From assembly GCF_027912835.1 (NCBI RefSeq), contig NZ_CP115768.1, positions 186,001 to 250,000 on the forward strand: a stretch of DNA of 64,000 nucleotides. The letters run 5' to 3'. Shown piece after piece: positions 7,753 to 16,502 of the stretch. Numbering within the stretch: the first letter of the stretch is position 1; each line of letters begins with the position of its first letter. The notes below the pieces were generated by a model, which worked only from the letters and a program-made list of their open reading frames with translations, was not told the origin of the DNA and did no database searches. The position numbers and the translations under genes are program-made. The stretch is from Paracoccus sediminicola (GTDB lineage: Bacteria; Pseudomonadota; Alphaproteobacteria; Rhodobacterales; Rhodobacteraceae).

Positions 7753-10137
7753 TCAGAACGGCACGTCGTCACCGGCGCCCACCGGCTGCACGTAACCCGC
7801 CTTTACATTCTTGAACCCTGCCTCGAACTGGATGGTCAGCGTGTCCTCGGCGATGCCCATCACCGTGCCTTCGCCAAATTTCGGATGGCTCACCCTGTCG
7901 CCCACGCTGAACCCCACCGCCTCGGCATCGATCACCGTCGCGGCCGGGGCGCGCGGCTTGGCGCGCATATCCCCGCGCGCCGCCATGCGCTTCCAGCCGG
8001 GTGAGTTATACACATCCGCATGAGCGGCACGCTGATGCATCCCGGCACCGAAATCGGTTCCCGCCGCCACCGCCGCGCCGCCATAGCCCTGGCCGTACAG
8101 CCCCGGCGCGGTCAGCACCTCGACATGATCCTCGGGCAATTCGTCGATGAAGCGCGAGGGCAGAGAGCTTTGCCACTGCCCATACATCCGCCGGTTCCCC
8201 GCAAAGCTGATCGTGGCCAGCTTCTCGGCGCGGGTGATCCCGACATAGGCCAGCCGACGTTCCTCCTCGAGCCCCTTCATCCCGCTTTCATCCATGCTGC
8301 GCTGAGACGGAAAAAGCCCATCCTCCCAGCCGGGCAGGAAGACGATCGGATATTCCAGCCCCTTCGCCGCATGCAGCGTCATGATCGAGACCGCGTCCTG
8401 CGCCTCATCGTTGTCGCGGTCCATCACAAGCGCGACATGTTCCAGAAAGCCCTGCAGATTGTCGAACTCCTCCAGAGCCTTCACCAGCTCTTTGAGGTTC
8501 TCCAGCCGGCCCGGCGCGTCGGGGGATTTGTCGTTCTGCCACATGGCGGTATAGCCGGTTTCATCCAGAATCCGCTCGGCCAGCTCGACATGGTTGGCGG
8601 TCTCATCGAGCGTATCAGCATGGAAGCGCCCCATCGCCTCGACGAATTCGCGCAGATTGGCCAGACCCTTGCCGCCCAGCAAACCGTTCGCCACCACCGA
8701 TTGAGCGCCGATCAGCAAGGGCTGGCCCAGATCCCGCGCCTCGGCCTGGATCGTCTTGACCGCCTTGTCGCCAAGCCCGCGCTTGGGCGTGTTCACGACC
8801 CGCTCGAAGGCCAGATCGTCGGCGGGCGAGACCGCCAGCCGGAAATAGGCCATCGCATCGCGGATCTCGGCCCGTTCATAGAAGCGCGGCCCGCCGATCA
8901 CACGATAGGGCAGGCCGATGGTCATGAACCGGTCCTCGAAGGCGCGCATCTGGTGCGAGGCCCGCACGAGGATCGCCATATCGTTCAGATCGTGCTTGCC
9001 GACGCTGTGCCGCGTGCCGGAATGGAAATCCTCGATCTCTTCGCCGATCCAGCGGGCTTCAGCCTCGCTGTCCCAATGCCCGATCAGCCGGACCTGATGC
9101 CCGCCCTCGGCCTCGGTCCACAGCGTCTTGCCCAAGCGACCCTTGTTTGCGGTAATCAGCCCCGAGGCGGCGCTGAGAATATGCTGGGTCGAGCGGTAAT
9201 TCTGTTCAAGCCGGATCACCTGCGCGCCGGGAAAATCCTGCTCGAATCGCAGGATATTGCCCACCTCGGCCCCGCGCCAGCCATAGATGGACTGGTCGTC
9301 ATCGCCGACGCAGCAGATATTGCGATGCGCCTGCGCCAGCAGCCGCAGCCACAGATATTGCGCGACATTGGTGTCCTGATACTCGTCCACGAGAATATAG
9401 CGGAACCGCTTCTGCCACTGTTCCAGCAGATCGGGATGCGCCTGGAACAGCGTCACGCAATGCAGCAGCAGATCGCCGAAATCCACCGCGTTCAGCGCCA
9501 GCAGCCGGTCCTGATAGGCGCGGTAAAGCTGCACCCCCTTGCCGTCGAACCCGGCACCCTCGTTGCGGGACACCTTGTCCGGGGTCAGCGCACGGTTCTT
9601 CCAGCCATCGATCATCCCGGCCAGCTGCCGTGCCGGCCAACGCTTTTCGTCGATATTCTCGGCCGCGATCAATTGCTTCAGCAGGCGAAGCTGATCGTCG
9701 GTGTCCAGAATGGTGAAGCTGCTCTTCAGATGCAGATCGCCGCGCCCGATCAACTCGGCATGGCGGCGCAGGATCTTGACGCTGACGCTGTGGAACGTTC
9801 CCAGCCACGGCATCCCCTCGACCGCCTCACCCAGAAGCCGCCCGATCCGGTCGCGCATCTCGCGCGCGGCCTTGTTGGTGAAGGTCACTGCCAGGATCTC
9901 GCGCGGGTAGGCCCGCCCGGTCGAAATCAGATGCGCGATCCGGGTGGTCAGCGCCCGCGTCTTGCCGGTGCCCGCGCCTGCCAGCATCAGCACCGGCCCG
10001 TCCAGCATTTCAACCGCCCGTCGCTGCGCCTCGTTCAGCCCGTCCAGATAGGGCGGCGGGCCGGAGGGCATTCCCATGGCGCGCTGCGACAGGCTCAGCC
10101 GGGTTTCGGCGGCCTCGAAGGGATCGTCATCCATCAT
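7753..10137 (-). CDS. uvrD: UvrD/PcrA-type ATP-dependent DNA helicase
   Basis: Superfamily 1A 3'-5' helicase acting in nucleotide excision and mismatch repair and in clearing recombination intermediates. The 794-residue protein has Walker A GAGTGKT at residues 54-60, motif II DEYQDTN, motif III GDDDQSIYGWRGAE, motif IV QNYRS and motif V/VI TLHAAKGLEYPIVFLPG and YVGITRAEK. The C-terminus ends in a tudor-like region (GDRVSHPKFGEGTV) typical of UvrD/PcrA. The first of two adjacent ATG codons is taken as start. Confidence 0.93.
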   Translation of the reverse strand: MMDDDPFEAAETRLSLSQRAMGMPSGPPPYLDGLNEAQRRAVEMLDGPVLMLAGAGTGKTRALTTRIAHLISTGRAYPREILAVTFTNKAAREMRDRIGRLLGEAVEGMPWLGTFHSVSVKILRRHAELIGRGDLHLKSSFTILDTDDQLRLLKQLIAAENIDEKRWPARQLAGMIDGWKNRALTPDKVSRNEGAGFDGKGVQLYRAYQDRLLALNAVDFGDLLLHCVTLFQAHPDLLEQWQKRFRYILVDEYQDTNVAQYLWLRLLAQAHRNICCVGDDDQSIYGWRGAEVGNILRFEQDFPGAQVIRLEQNYRSTQHILSAASGLITANKGRLGKTLWTEAEGGHQVRLIGHWDSEAEARWIGEEIEDFHSGTRHSVGKHDLNDMAILVRASHQMRAFEDRFMTIGLPYRVIGGPRFYERAEIRDAMAYFRLAVSPADDLAFERVVNTPKRGLGDKAVKTIQAEARDLGQPLLIGAQSVVANGLLGGKGLANLREFVEAMGRFHADTLDETANHVELAERILDETGYTAMWQNDKSPDAPGRLENLKELVKALEEFDNLQGFLEHVALVMDRDNDEAQDAVSIMTLHAAKGLEYPIVFLPGWEDGLFPSQRSMDESGMKGLEEERRLAYVGITRAEKLATISFAGNRRMYGQWQSSLPSRFIDELPEDHVEVLTAPGLYGQGYGGAAVAAGTDFGAGMHQRAAHADVYNSPGWKRMAARGDMRAKPRAPAATVIDAEAVGFSVGDRVSHPKFGEGTVMGIAEDTLTIQFEAGFKNVKAGYVQPVGAGDDVPF

Positions 10138-10258
10138 GGCGCCACCATAGCGACGTAGCGCGCCGCAGAAAAGTGGTGTTCTTGAATTGTTCGGCCCTCG
10201 CCTTCACTCAGAGATCCGGGGGAGAGCCGCGACCCGCGCCCCGGCGGCAACGCGCCGC

Positions 10259-11224
10259 TCACCCCCGATGCAGCAGGCTGGCGAAGGTGGTCGGGTCGAG
10301 GCTGTCCTGCGCGAAGGTTTCTCCGTTGACCAGCATCGACACAGCATCATGGCTGTGCAGCGATTCCTGGTGGCTGGCGATGACGCGGAAATCGCTGACC
10401 CGCGGCTCGGCGATGAGCTGTTCGGCAAAGCTGCGCACCGCGTCCTCGACAAAGATCGGGCTGGAGGCGTTCAGCTCGGCAAATGCCTGCTCATCCTCAC
10501 GCTTCACCATCACCTGAGTCTCGGTCGGCACGGCGCGGCGGCACAGCTCGATCATGTCTTCGAACCACAGCCGCTCTTCGTCGCTCATCACAACCGACAG
10601 CCGCGCGACCGAGCGCTGCGAATGCGGCGTCGCCAGCCGGCCGCGGCTTTCGCGGGCATGTTCGGACAGTTCCAGCGAACAGGGGCAGGTCGAGCTATAG
10701 ACATAATCCAGATGCATGATCCGGCGCCGCTGCCCCTCATGCTCGATCAGTTCCAGCGCGATGTCGTAATATTGCCAACCCGCGAGCCCCGAACGCAGCG
10801 AATCGACCCGCATCGGATAGCTCAGCCGCATCTGGATCCGCGCATCCATGCTGTCGAGATCGCCCTTGTAGTCATCCAGCGCGGTCTCCATCACCGCCAT
10901 GCTGAACTCTTTTTCAGCATGGGCGTAGAAGCTGCGCATGATCCGCGACATGTTGATGCCCTTGCGATCCGCCTCGAGGCTGACCGTGCCGGTAACGCTT
11001 GTCTCCAGCACGATCTCGCCGCCCTCGCGGGTGCGGAAATGGATCGGCAGCCGAAAATTCGAGATCCCGACATGCTGGATCAGAACATTGGCGCCCACGA
11101 TCAGGCTGGACGGACCGTTCTGCAGATCGGGCAGGCTGGCCTTGTATTGCGGATCGACCGTGAATTCGGCGTCATATTCCCGCGACAGCGCAGGGTAGAG
11201 GGCGGGCGGGCGAGGCGTATTCAA
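10259..11224 (-). CDS. folE2: GTP cyclohydrolase FolE2 (type IB)
   Basis: Converts GTP to dihydroneopterin triphosphate at the start of tetrahydrofolate (and queuosine) synthesis; the IB enzymes tolerate metals other than zinc. The 321-residue sequence has the family landmarks HVGISNFRLPI, KGINMSRIMRSFY, YSSTCPCSLELSEHAR (metal-binding cysteine region) and PHSQRS. No ATG fits: the only nearby ATG runs into a stop, whereas TTG at 11224 has AAGGAG eight bases upstream, so a TTG start is assigned. It lies downstream of metZ on the same strand with a 112 bp gap. Confidence 0.92.
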   Translation of the reverse strand: MNTPRPPALYPALSREYDAEFTVDPQYKASLPDLQNGPSSLIVGANVLIQHVGISNFRLPIHFRTREGGEIVLETSVTGTVSLEADRKGINMSRIMRSFYAHAEKEFSMAVMETALDDYKGDLDSMDARIQMRLSYPMRVDSLRSGLAGWQYYDIALELIEHEGQRRRIMHLDYVYSSTCPCSLELSEHARESRGRLATPHSQRSVARLSVVMSDEERLWFEDMIELCRRAVPTETQVMVKREDEQAFAELNASSPIFVEDAVRSFAEQLIAEPRVSDFRVIASHQESLHSHDAVSMLVNGETFAQDSLDPTTFASLLHRG

Positions 11225-11336
11225 GGGGCTGGCTCCTTCATGGTCGCGCCTCGGATATATGACAATCTTCCGGCAGCCAAAGAGTTCCGTGCCCAGATCG
11301 GGACAAAATCCCTACGCAGGGCTGGAACACGTCACG

Positions 11337-12512
11337 TCATTCCAAAGCCTGTGTCAGATCGGCGATCAGGTCGTCGGGATGCTCCAGCCCCACCGACAAC
11401 CGCACCAGCCCCGGCGAGATCCCAAGCCGGGCGCGCTCTTCCTCGCTCAGCCGCTGATGCGTGGTCGTGGCGGGATGGGTGATGATGGATTTCGCATCGC
11501 CGAGATTGTTCGAGATCAGCACCAGCTCCAGCCTGTCCAGCACCTTGAAGGCCTCGTCCTTGCCGCCGACGATTTCCAGCGCCAGCATGGTCCCGCCCGA
11601 GCCCATCTGCGCCATGGCCAGATCGTGCTGCGGATGGTCGGCCAGTCCGGGATAGATCAGCTTCGACAGTTTCGGATGCCCGCTCAGCGCCCCGGCGATC
11701 GCAGCGGCGCTGTCGGCCATGCTGCGCACGCGCAGTTCCATCGTGGTCAGCCCGGTCAGCATCAGCCAGGCGTTGAACGGGCTGATCGCGCCGCCGGAAT
11801 GCTTCACATAAGGCTCGGCCACCTCGCGCACATATTGCTTGCTGCCGCAGATCACCCCGCCCAGAGCGCGGCCGGCGCCGTCGATATGCTTGGTCGTGGA
11901 ATAGATCACCACATCGGCACCCTGTTCCACCGCGCGCGAAAAGACCGGCGTGGCGAAAACATTATCGACCATGACCATCGCACCATGGGCATGGGCGATG
12001 TCTGATACGGCGGCGATGTCGATCACCTCCAGCGTCGGGTTTGAAACGGATTCAAAGAACACCGCCGTAGTACCGTCGCGCACCGCCGCGCGCCACTGGT
12101 CCAGATCGGTGCCGTCTACCAGCGTCACCTCGACTCCGAAACGCTGCAACACATCGAGCAGATACAGGTTCGACCCGAACAGCGCCCGCGCGGCGACGAT
12201 ATGGCTGCCCGAGCGGCAGACCGACATCAGCGCGCCATTCACCGCGGCCATGCCTGACGTGGTGGCAAACGCGTCCTCGGTGCCTTCAAGCGCCGCGATC
12301 CGGTCCTCGAACATACGGTTGGTCGGGTTGCCATAGCGGGCATAGATGAACTCGTCATCGCCGACCTTCTGGAACCGCGCCTCGGCCTGGGCGGCGTCCT
12401 CATAGACGAAGCCCTGGGTCATGAACATCGCCTCGGCCATCTCGCCATACTGGCTGCGACGGGTGCCGGCGTGGACGGCAAGGCTGCGCTTGTGCAGTTT
12501 GCTGCGGGTCAT
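11337..12512 (-). CDS. metZ: O-succinylhomoserine sulfhydrylase MetZ
   Basis: PLP enzyme that makes homocysteine directly from O-succinylhomoserine and sulfide in methionine synthesis. The 391-residue protein belongs to the Cys/Met metabolism family: YARYGNPTNRMFEDRIAALEG, TTSGMAAVNGALMS and the PLP lysine in VIYSTTKHIDGAG. The ATG at 12512 gives the usual MTRSKLHKRSLAVHAG N-terminus; an upstream in-frame ATG would add 18 basic, non-conserved residues. The substrate (succinyl rather than acetyl ester) is inferred from the family, since metZ is the usual alphaproteobacterial member. Confidence 0.88.
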   Translation of the reverse strand: MTRSKLHKRSLAVHAGTRRSQYGEMAEAMFMTQGFVYEDAAQAEARFQKVGDDEFIYARYGNPTNRMFEDRIAALEGTEDAFATTSGMAAVNGALMSVCRSGSHIVAARALFGSNLYLLDVLQRFGVEVTLVDGTDLDQWRAAVRDGTTAVFFESVSNPTLEVIDIAAVSDIAHAHGAMVMVDNVFATPVFSRAVEQGADVVIYSTTKHIDGAGRALGGVICGSKQYVREVAEPYVKHSGGAISPFNAWLMLTGLTTMELRVRSMADSAAAIAGALSGHPKLSKLIYPGLADHPQHDLAMAQMGSGGTMLALEIVGGKDEAFKVLDRLELVLISNNLGDAKSIITHPATTTHQRLSEEERARLGISPGLVRLSVGLEHPDDLIADLTQALE

Positions 12513-12661
12513 GTTGGGCCTCACTGGTTGCGCCCTTGCGATACGCCGACGCGGCATTCTTGGCAAGGATTGCCGGATCGCGCGGGCGGCATTGCAATGT
12601 CGCGGTCGGCTGTTTCGCGCATTGTCCGGGCCCCTTTCGAACTGACGCGCCTGTGTCCCGG

Positions 12662-12707
12662 CTACAACATCTTGTAGAGTGTCACCGCGGCGTCACAAGC
12701 CGGTCAC
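12662..12707. promoter_or_regulatory. Palindrome and GTCAC repeats between metZ and a divergent hydrolase gene
   Basis: The 255 bp between the divergent starts holds a 6+4+6 palindrome, CTACAA-CATC-TTGTAG at 12662-12677, followed by three GTCAC words at 12681, 12692 and 12703, exactly 11 bp apart. Both arrangements are typical of operator DNA, but no regulator is known for them here. The region was also read as a possible SAM riboswitch, without success. Confidence 0.35.
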
Positions 12708-12767
12708 CCCAGTGTCGCGTAGCAGGACTATCCCGCAGGTGACGGAAACCGCGTGTGATCTCTTGCC

Positions 12768-13670
12768 ATGGCGATCCTGCCGATCAACGCCGATCAGCCA
12801 CTCCCGCCGCAGCTTCTGCGCCGGGCGGCAAGCCTGCCCGCAGGCGCGCCGGTCATCGTCATGATCCACGGCTATCGCTTCTGTCCCTCGCAGCCCGAAC
12901 ATGACCCGCATCGCCATATCCTCGGGCTCGGCCCGATGAAGCCCGGCGCGAGGCGGCAGCGCTCATGGCCCAGGGCCCTCGGGCTGAGCGCCGAGGGCGA
13001 TGAAGCGCTCGGCATCCCCTTTGGCTGGCCTGCGCGCGGGCGTCTGGCGGCGGCCTATCGCCGGGCCGGCGAGGTCGGGCAGGGGCTGGCAGACCGCATC
13101 GCCGCGCTCTCGGACAGCGCGGGTCGTCCGGTGCATCTCATCGGGCATTCGCTCGGCGCGCGCGTGGCGTTACAGGCGCTTGGCGCGGCGCGGCCCGGCA
13201 GTGTCGGAAGGCTGATCCTGATGGCCGCGGCAGAGCTGCGCCCGGCAGCCGAGGCCGCCTGCGACAGCCCAGCGGGTCGCCGGGCCGAGATCATCAATGT
13301 CACCTCGCGAGAAAACGATCCCTTCGATCTCGGGCTTGAGCTACTGGTTGGGCGCGCCCGTTACCGCGCGCTCGGACAGGGTCTTTCGCAACCGCGCCGC
13401 AATTGGCTGGATCTTCAGATCGACGCGCCGGATGTGCGCGACAGCCTGTCCGCACTCGGCTTCCCCATCGGCGCCGACACGGCCCGCGCCTGTCACTGGT
13501 CGCCCTATCTGCGCGACGGGCTGTTCGAGCTGTACCGCGTCGCGCTCTTGCAGCCCTGGGCGCTTCCGCTGCCGCTTCTGCGCGCGCATCTGCCGCTGCG
13601 CCAGGCCCCGCGATGGTCACGCCTGCTGGAGCCGCCGGGGCGGCGTCAGTCCTCCTTGTCGAGCGCATAG
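12768..13670 (+). CDS. Alpha/beta fold hydrolase
   Basis: A 300-residue protein of the alpha/beta hydrolase superfamily. The nucleophile elbow GHSLG is at residues 126-130 with Ser128 as probable nucleophile, and the oxyanion-region motif VIVMIHGYRF is near residue 48-57. No signal peptide is evident, so it is probably cytoplasmic. The substrate cannot be told from the sequence. It is divergent from metZ, and its 3' end overlaps the end of the opposing yciB gene by 25 bp. Confidence 0.8.
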   Translation: MAILPINADQPLPPQLLRRAASLPAGAPVIVMIHGYRFCPSQPEHDPHRHILGLGPMKPGARRQRSWPRALGLSAEGDEALGIPFGWPARGRLAAAYRRAGEVGQGLADRIAALSDSAGRPVHLIGHSLGARVALQALGAARPGSVGRLILMAAAELRPAAEAACDSPAGRRAEIINVTSRENDPFDLGLELLVGRARYRALGQGLSQPRRNWLDLQIDAPDVRDSLSALGFPIGADTARACHWSPYLRDGLFELYRVALLQPWALPLPLLRAHLPLRQAPRWSRLLEPPGRRQSSLSSA

Positions 13671-14254
13671 CGCCGGAACAGCCCGGCATTCGCGATCAGG
13701 AACAGGAAGGTGATCAGCGGCATCCCGAATGTCTTGAAATTGACCCAGGCGGTGTCCGACATGGTCCGCCAGACGAACTCATTGGCCAGCGCGAGACCGG
13801 CAAACAGCAGCGCCATGCGGAAGGTCAGCTTGATCCAGCCTTCATGCTCCATCGGCAGAGCCTCGCCCAGAACCAGCTGCAACCAGTTCTTCTTCAGTGC
13901 CAGCCCCAGCCCCAGAAGCCCGGCAAAGATCGCATAGATGATCGTCGGTTTCATCTTGAAGAACCGGTCATCGTTCAGCCAGATGGTCAGCCCGCCGAAC
14001 ACCACCACCAGCACCAGCGTCATCACCTGCATCGCCGACAGCTTGCCGGTCAGCCGCCACAGCGCCAGGATCGAGGCGACCAGGACAGGCACGAACACCA
14101 TCGTCGCCAGCACGAAGCCGCCATATTCTTCGCCCCACAGGGTAAACACGCGGTCGCGGGTCAGCATGAACACCGCGAAAAAGACGATCAGCGGCCCGTA
14201 TTCAAGCGCGATCTTCAGACCGGGGCTGACCTGTTTCGGCTGGGTGTCACTCAT
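13646..14254 (-). CDS. yciB: Inner membrane-spanning protein YciB (septation protein A family, IspZ)
   Basis: A 202-residue integral membrane protein with about five hydrophobic segments, recognised by LEYGPLIVFFAVF, the DDRFFKMKPTIIYAIFA block and FRMALLFAGLALANEFVWRTMS. Family members affect cell envelope and septum formation; the biochemical role is unknown. It lies 24 bp after the stop of the DMT transporter gene on the same strand, suggesting cotranscription, and overlaps the end of the opposing hydrolase gene. Confidence 0.9.
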   Translation of the reverse strand: MSDTQPKQVSPGLKIALEYGPLIVFFAVFMLTRDRVFTLWGEEYGGFVLATMVFVPVLVASILALWRLTGKLSAMQVMTLVLVVVFGGLTIWLNDDRFFKMKPTIIYAIFAGLLGLGLALKKNWLQLVLGEALPMEHEGWIKLTFRMALLFAGLALANEFVWRTMSDTAWVNFKTFGMPLITFLFLIANAGLFRRYALDKED

Positions 14255-14278
14255 CGTCCTGTCCTCTCGGGGCGCGGC

Positions 14279-15181
14279 CTAATGCGCGCCATATTCCATG
14301 ATGACCGCCCCCGCGGCGATCATCGCCATCAGCGCGGCGCGGCGCGGCCCCACCTTTTCGCCCAGGACGAGCCAGCCGACAAGGGCCGCGAAGACCGTCG
14401 AGGTCTCGCGCAGCACCGCCGCGCGGCCAACCTCGTCGATGCGGGTGGCAAGCATGATCGAGCCGAAGCTTGCAAAAGCCACCAGCGCCCCGACCACGCC
14501 CCGCAGCCCGAGCCGCGCCCATTCTTCGCGTGGCAGCGCGGCCAGCCTGCGGCGCGCGAAGACCGGCATGAACAGCCCGTCCAGCAGAAAGAACCAGGCG
14601 AGGAAGGTGAAGGGATCAGCCGACTGCCTGATGCCCCAGGCATCAAATGTCGTATAGGCAGCGACAAAGACTCCGGTCAGCACCGCCCAACTCAGCGCCG
14701 GGATCAGCGTCTCGCGCCCGACATCCAGCTTTCGGTAATTGTAATAGCCGAGCCCGAGGATGCCCGCGACGAGAATGCCGATCCCCGCCCATTGCGTCAG
14801 GTTGTAATGTTCCTGGAACACGATCCCCGCCGCGATCACCGTGACCAGCGGGCCGGTGCCGCGCACCACCGGATAGACCACCGTATAGGCGCCGCGCTGA
14901 TAGGTCATCGCCTGCGCGAGCTTATAGCCGATATGGATCACCAGCACGCCGAGAAAGATCGGCCACAGATGCGGCTCGGGCCAGGGAACCACGAACAGTG
15001 CCACCGGCAGAGCTATCAGGAACACCCATAGATCTATGGCGGCACGGCTGACCCAGGGATCGTGGCGCCCCTTCTGAAGCGCCCCGAAAATCGCGTGCAG
15101 CATCGCCGCCGACACCGCCAGAACAGTCGCGATCCGCGCGCCCTCCGGCGTGCCAGAGATCTGGTCGATCCACTCGGTCAT
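14279..15181 (-). CDS. EamA/DMT-family transporter
   Basis: A 300-residue membrane protein with ten predicted hydrophobic segments arranged as two EamA repeats, typical of the drug/metabolite transporter superfamily. The second half contains the conserved stretch FASFGSIMLATRIDEVGRAA followed by GWLVLGEKVGPRRAALMAMI. The substrate is not identifiable. It precedes yciB on the same strand and follows the DUF1223 gene with a 48 bp gap. Confidence 0.85.
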   Translation of the reverse strand: MTEWIDQISGTPEGARIATVLAVSAAMLHAIFGALQKGRHDPWVSRAAIDLWVFLIALPVALFVVPWPEPHLWPIFLGVLVIHIGYKLAQAMTYQRGAYTVVYPVVRGTGPLVTVIAAGIVFQEHYNLTQWAGIGILVAGILGLGYYNYRKLDVGRETLIPALSWAVLTGVFVAAYTTFDAWGIRQSADPFTFLAWFFLLDGLFMPVFARRRLAALPREEWARLGLRGVVGALVAFASFGSIMLATRIDEVGRAAVLRETSTVFAALVGWLVLGEKVGPRRAALMAMIAAGAVIMEYGAH

Positions 15182-15229
15182 GCGCGCTTCATGCGCCCGA
15201 AACCGCCCGAGGTCCAGAGACCGCCGCGC

Positions 15230-16273
15230 TCAGTCCAGAGGCACTGCCGCGAAGATCTCGCCGGGCATGCCTCCGCGCATATCCTGCACGATCAGCGCAT
15301 GGCGCGTATCCTGCGGCAAATTGGTCGAGCGTCCCGCGCCCAGCGTCACGGTCAGCCGGATCGGGGCCGCGCCGTCCCATTCTGCCAGAATTTCCGCGGC
15401 GGCGACGACATTGCGCAGTTCCAGCAGCCGGCCGCTATTCTCGCCGCTGTCGACCTCGACCGAGCGGCGCGGAAGATAGCGGATGAGCTGCACCGCATTG
15501 TCGGAGGGCAGGCTGCCGCGCGGCGTCAGCTCGACCCGGCGGCGCGCGCCTTCCTGTTCATAGGCGACCGTCACGTGATCGCCCTCGTCGCGCTGCTGCC
15601 GGATCGCGCTCATCAGATCGGCCGGGCGGGGCATGTCGATCGCCATCTCGCCGCCGACGATGATTTGCGGCGTGAAAAGTGACCGTGCGCCGCGGGACAG
15701 GTTATAGGCTTTTTGACGGGCGCTGAATTCGGGCCGGGCGAAGCTGTCCGACCAGCCGAGATAGTCCCAGTAATCGACGTGCCAGCTCAGCACCAGCACA
15801 TCGCCGCGCCCCGAAAGATCGGCCAGCAGATCCTGCGCCGGCGGGCAGGCCGCGCAGCCCTCGGCGGTGAACAGCTCGACGACCACCGGCGAGCGGCGAT
15901 GCGGACCCGGTGCCGCGCCCTGCGCGTCGTCGGTGGAGAGCGTGGCATCCTTGCTGCGGTCCAGGGTCGGTGACGGAACCGGGGCCGCTGTCGGCTCGGA
16001 TGCGGGCGCGACACCGCGGGTGCTGTCATCCATCGCGTCGATCACCGCGTTCACATCGTCCATGATGTCGCCGTAATCGCCGCCAAGCTCGGGCGCCTCC
16101 TGCGACAGCGCGGCCCCGGCCCGCCCGAACGCGGTGCCAGCGCCGTTCTGCGCCGCGCCTGCGCTTGCGCCCTCGGTCCAGCCCTGTGCGCTGACCGTGC
16201 CGACCGAAATGCCCGCCAATGCGCCGAGCAATCCTGCCAGACATATTGCCCTGATAAAGCCTGCTGCCGCCAT
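15230..16273 (-). CDS. Secreted DUF1223 thioredoxin-like protein
   Basis: A 347-residue exported protein. An N-terminal signal peptide (FIRAICLAGLLGALAGISVGTVSAQG) is followed by a low-complexity, acidic and proline-rich linker of roughly 100 residues and then the DUF1223 domain, beginning VVVELFTAEGCAACPPAQ with a CAAC redox-like motif and LSWHVDYWDYLGWSDSFA. The function of DUF1223 is unknown; the fold suggests periplasmic thiol chemistry. Two adjacent ATGs are possible; the second is chosen because GGAAGG lies five bases ahead of it. It is divergent from acnA and shares its upstream region. Confidence 0.82.
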   Translation of the reverse strand: MAAAGFIRAICLAGLLGALAGISVGTVSAQGWTEGASAGAAQNGAGTAFGRAGAALSQEAPELGGDYGDIMDDVNAVIDAMDDSTRGVAPASEPTAAPVPSPTLDRSKDATLSTDDAQGAAPGPHRRSPVVVELFTAEGCAACPPAQDLLADLSGRGDVLVLSWHVDYWDYLGWSDSFARPEFSARQKAYNLSRGARSLFTPQIIVGGEMAIDMPRPADLMSAIRQQRDEGDHVTVAYEQEGARRRVELTPRGSLPSDNAVQLIRYLPRRSVEVDSGENSGRLLELRNVVAAAEILAEWDGAAPIRLTVTLGAGRSTNLPQDTRHALIVQDMRGGMPGEIFAAVPLD

Positions 16274-16363
16274 CATCGCCTTCCGGAAAGACGCTGCGGG
16301 AATAGGGCATTGCGGCCAGAAACCCAAATCAAGGCTCTGTTACGGCAGAGGATGCAACATGCC

Positions 16364-16410
16364 GTTGCCCTTGTGCAACAGCGCCTGTCATGGTATACCA
16401 TCGCATACCA
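16364..16410 (+). promoter_or_regulatory. Probable acnA promoter with operator-like palindrome on the -10
   Basis: A -35/-10 pair TTGTGC (16371-16376), 17 bp, TATACC (16394-16399) can be read about 100 bp before acnA. The -10 lies inside a perfect 12-bp palindrome ATGGTATACCAT (16390-16401), and a further half-site ATACCA follows at 16405-16410. TGGT-N2-ACCA resembles operators of FadR-subfamily GntR regulators. Alternating GCAAC and GTTGC words occur at 16354, 16364 and 16375. Which protein binds is not known. Confidence 0.45.
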
Positions 16411-16502
16411 ATTGCGTCCCGGCCTCTTGAATCGGCCCCCTGAATGGGGCATCTCAATTCCGAACCGAACGCCGTACCCATCAAACCGACAGGGAGGCCC
16501 CT

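Noticed and set aside
12513..12767. SAM-II riboswitch upstream of metZ
   Set aside because: SAM-II elements often precede methionine genes in alphaproteobacteria, so the minus-strand leader was read for the conserved pseudoknot core and its A-rich 3' part. Neither was found; only GC-rich stems are present.
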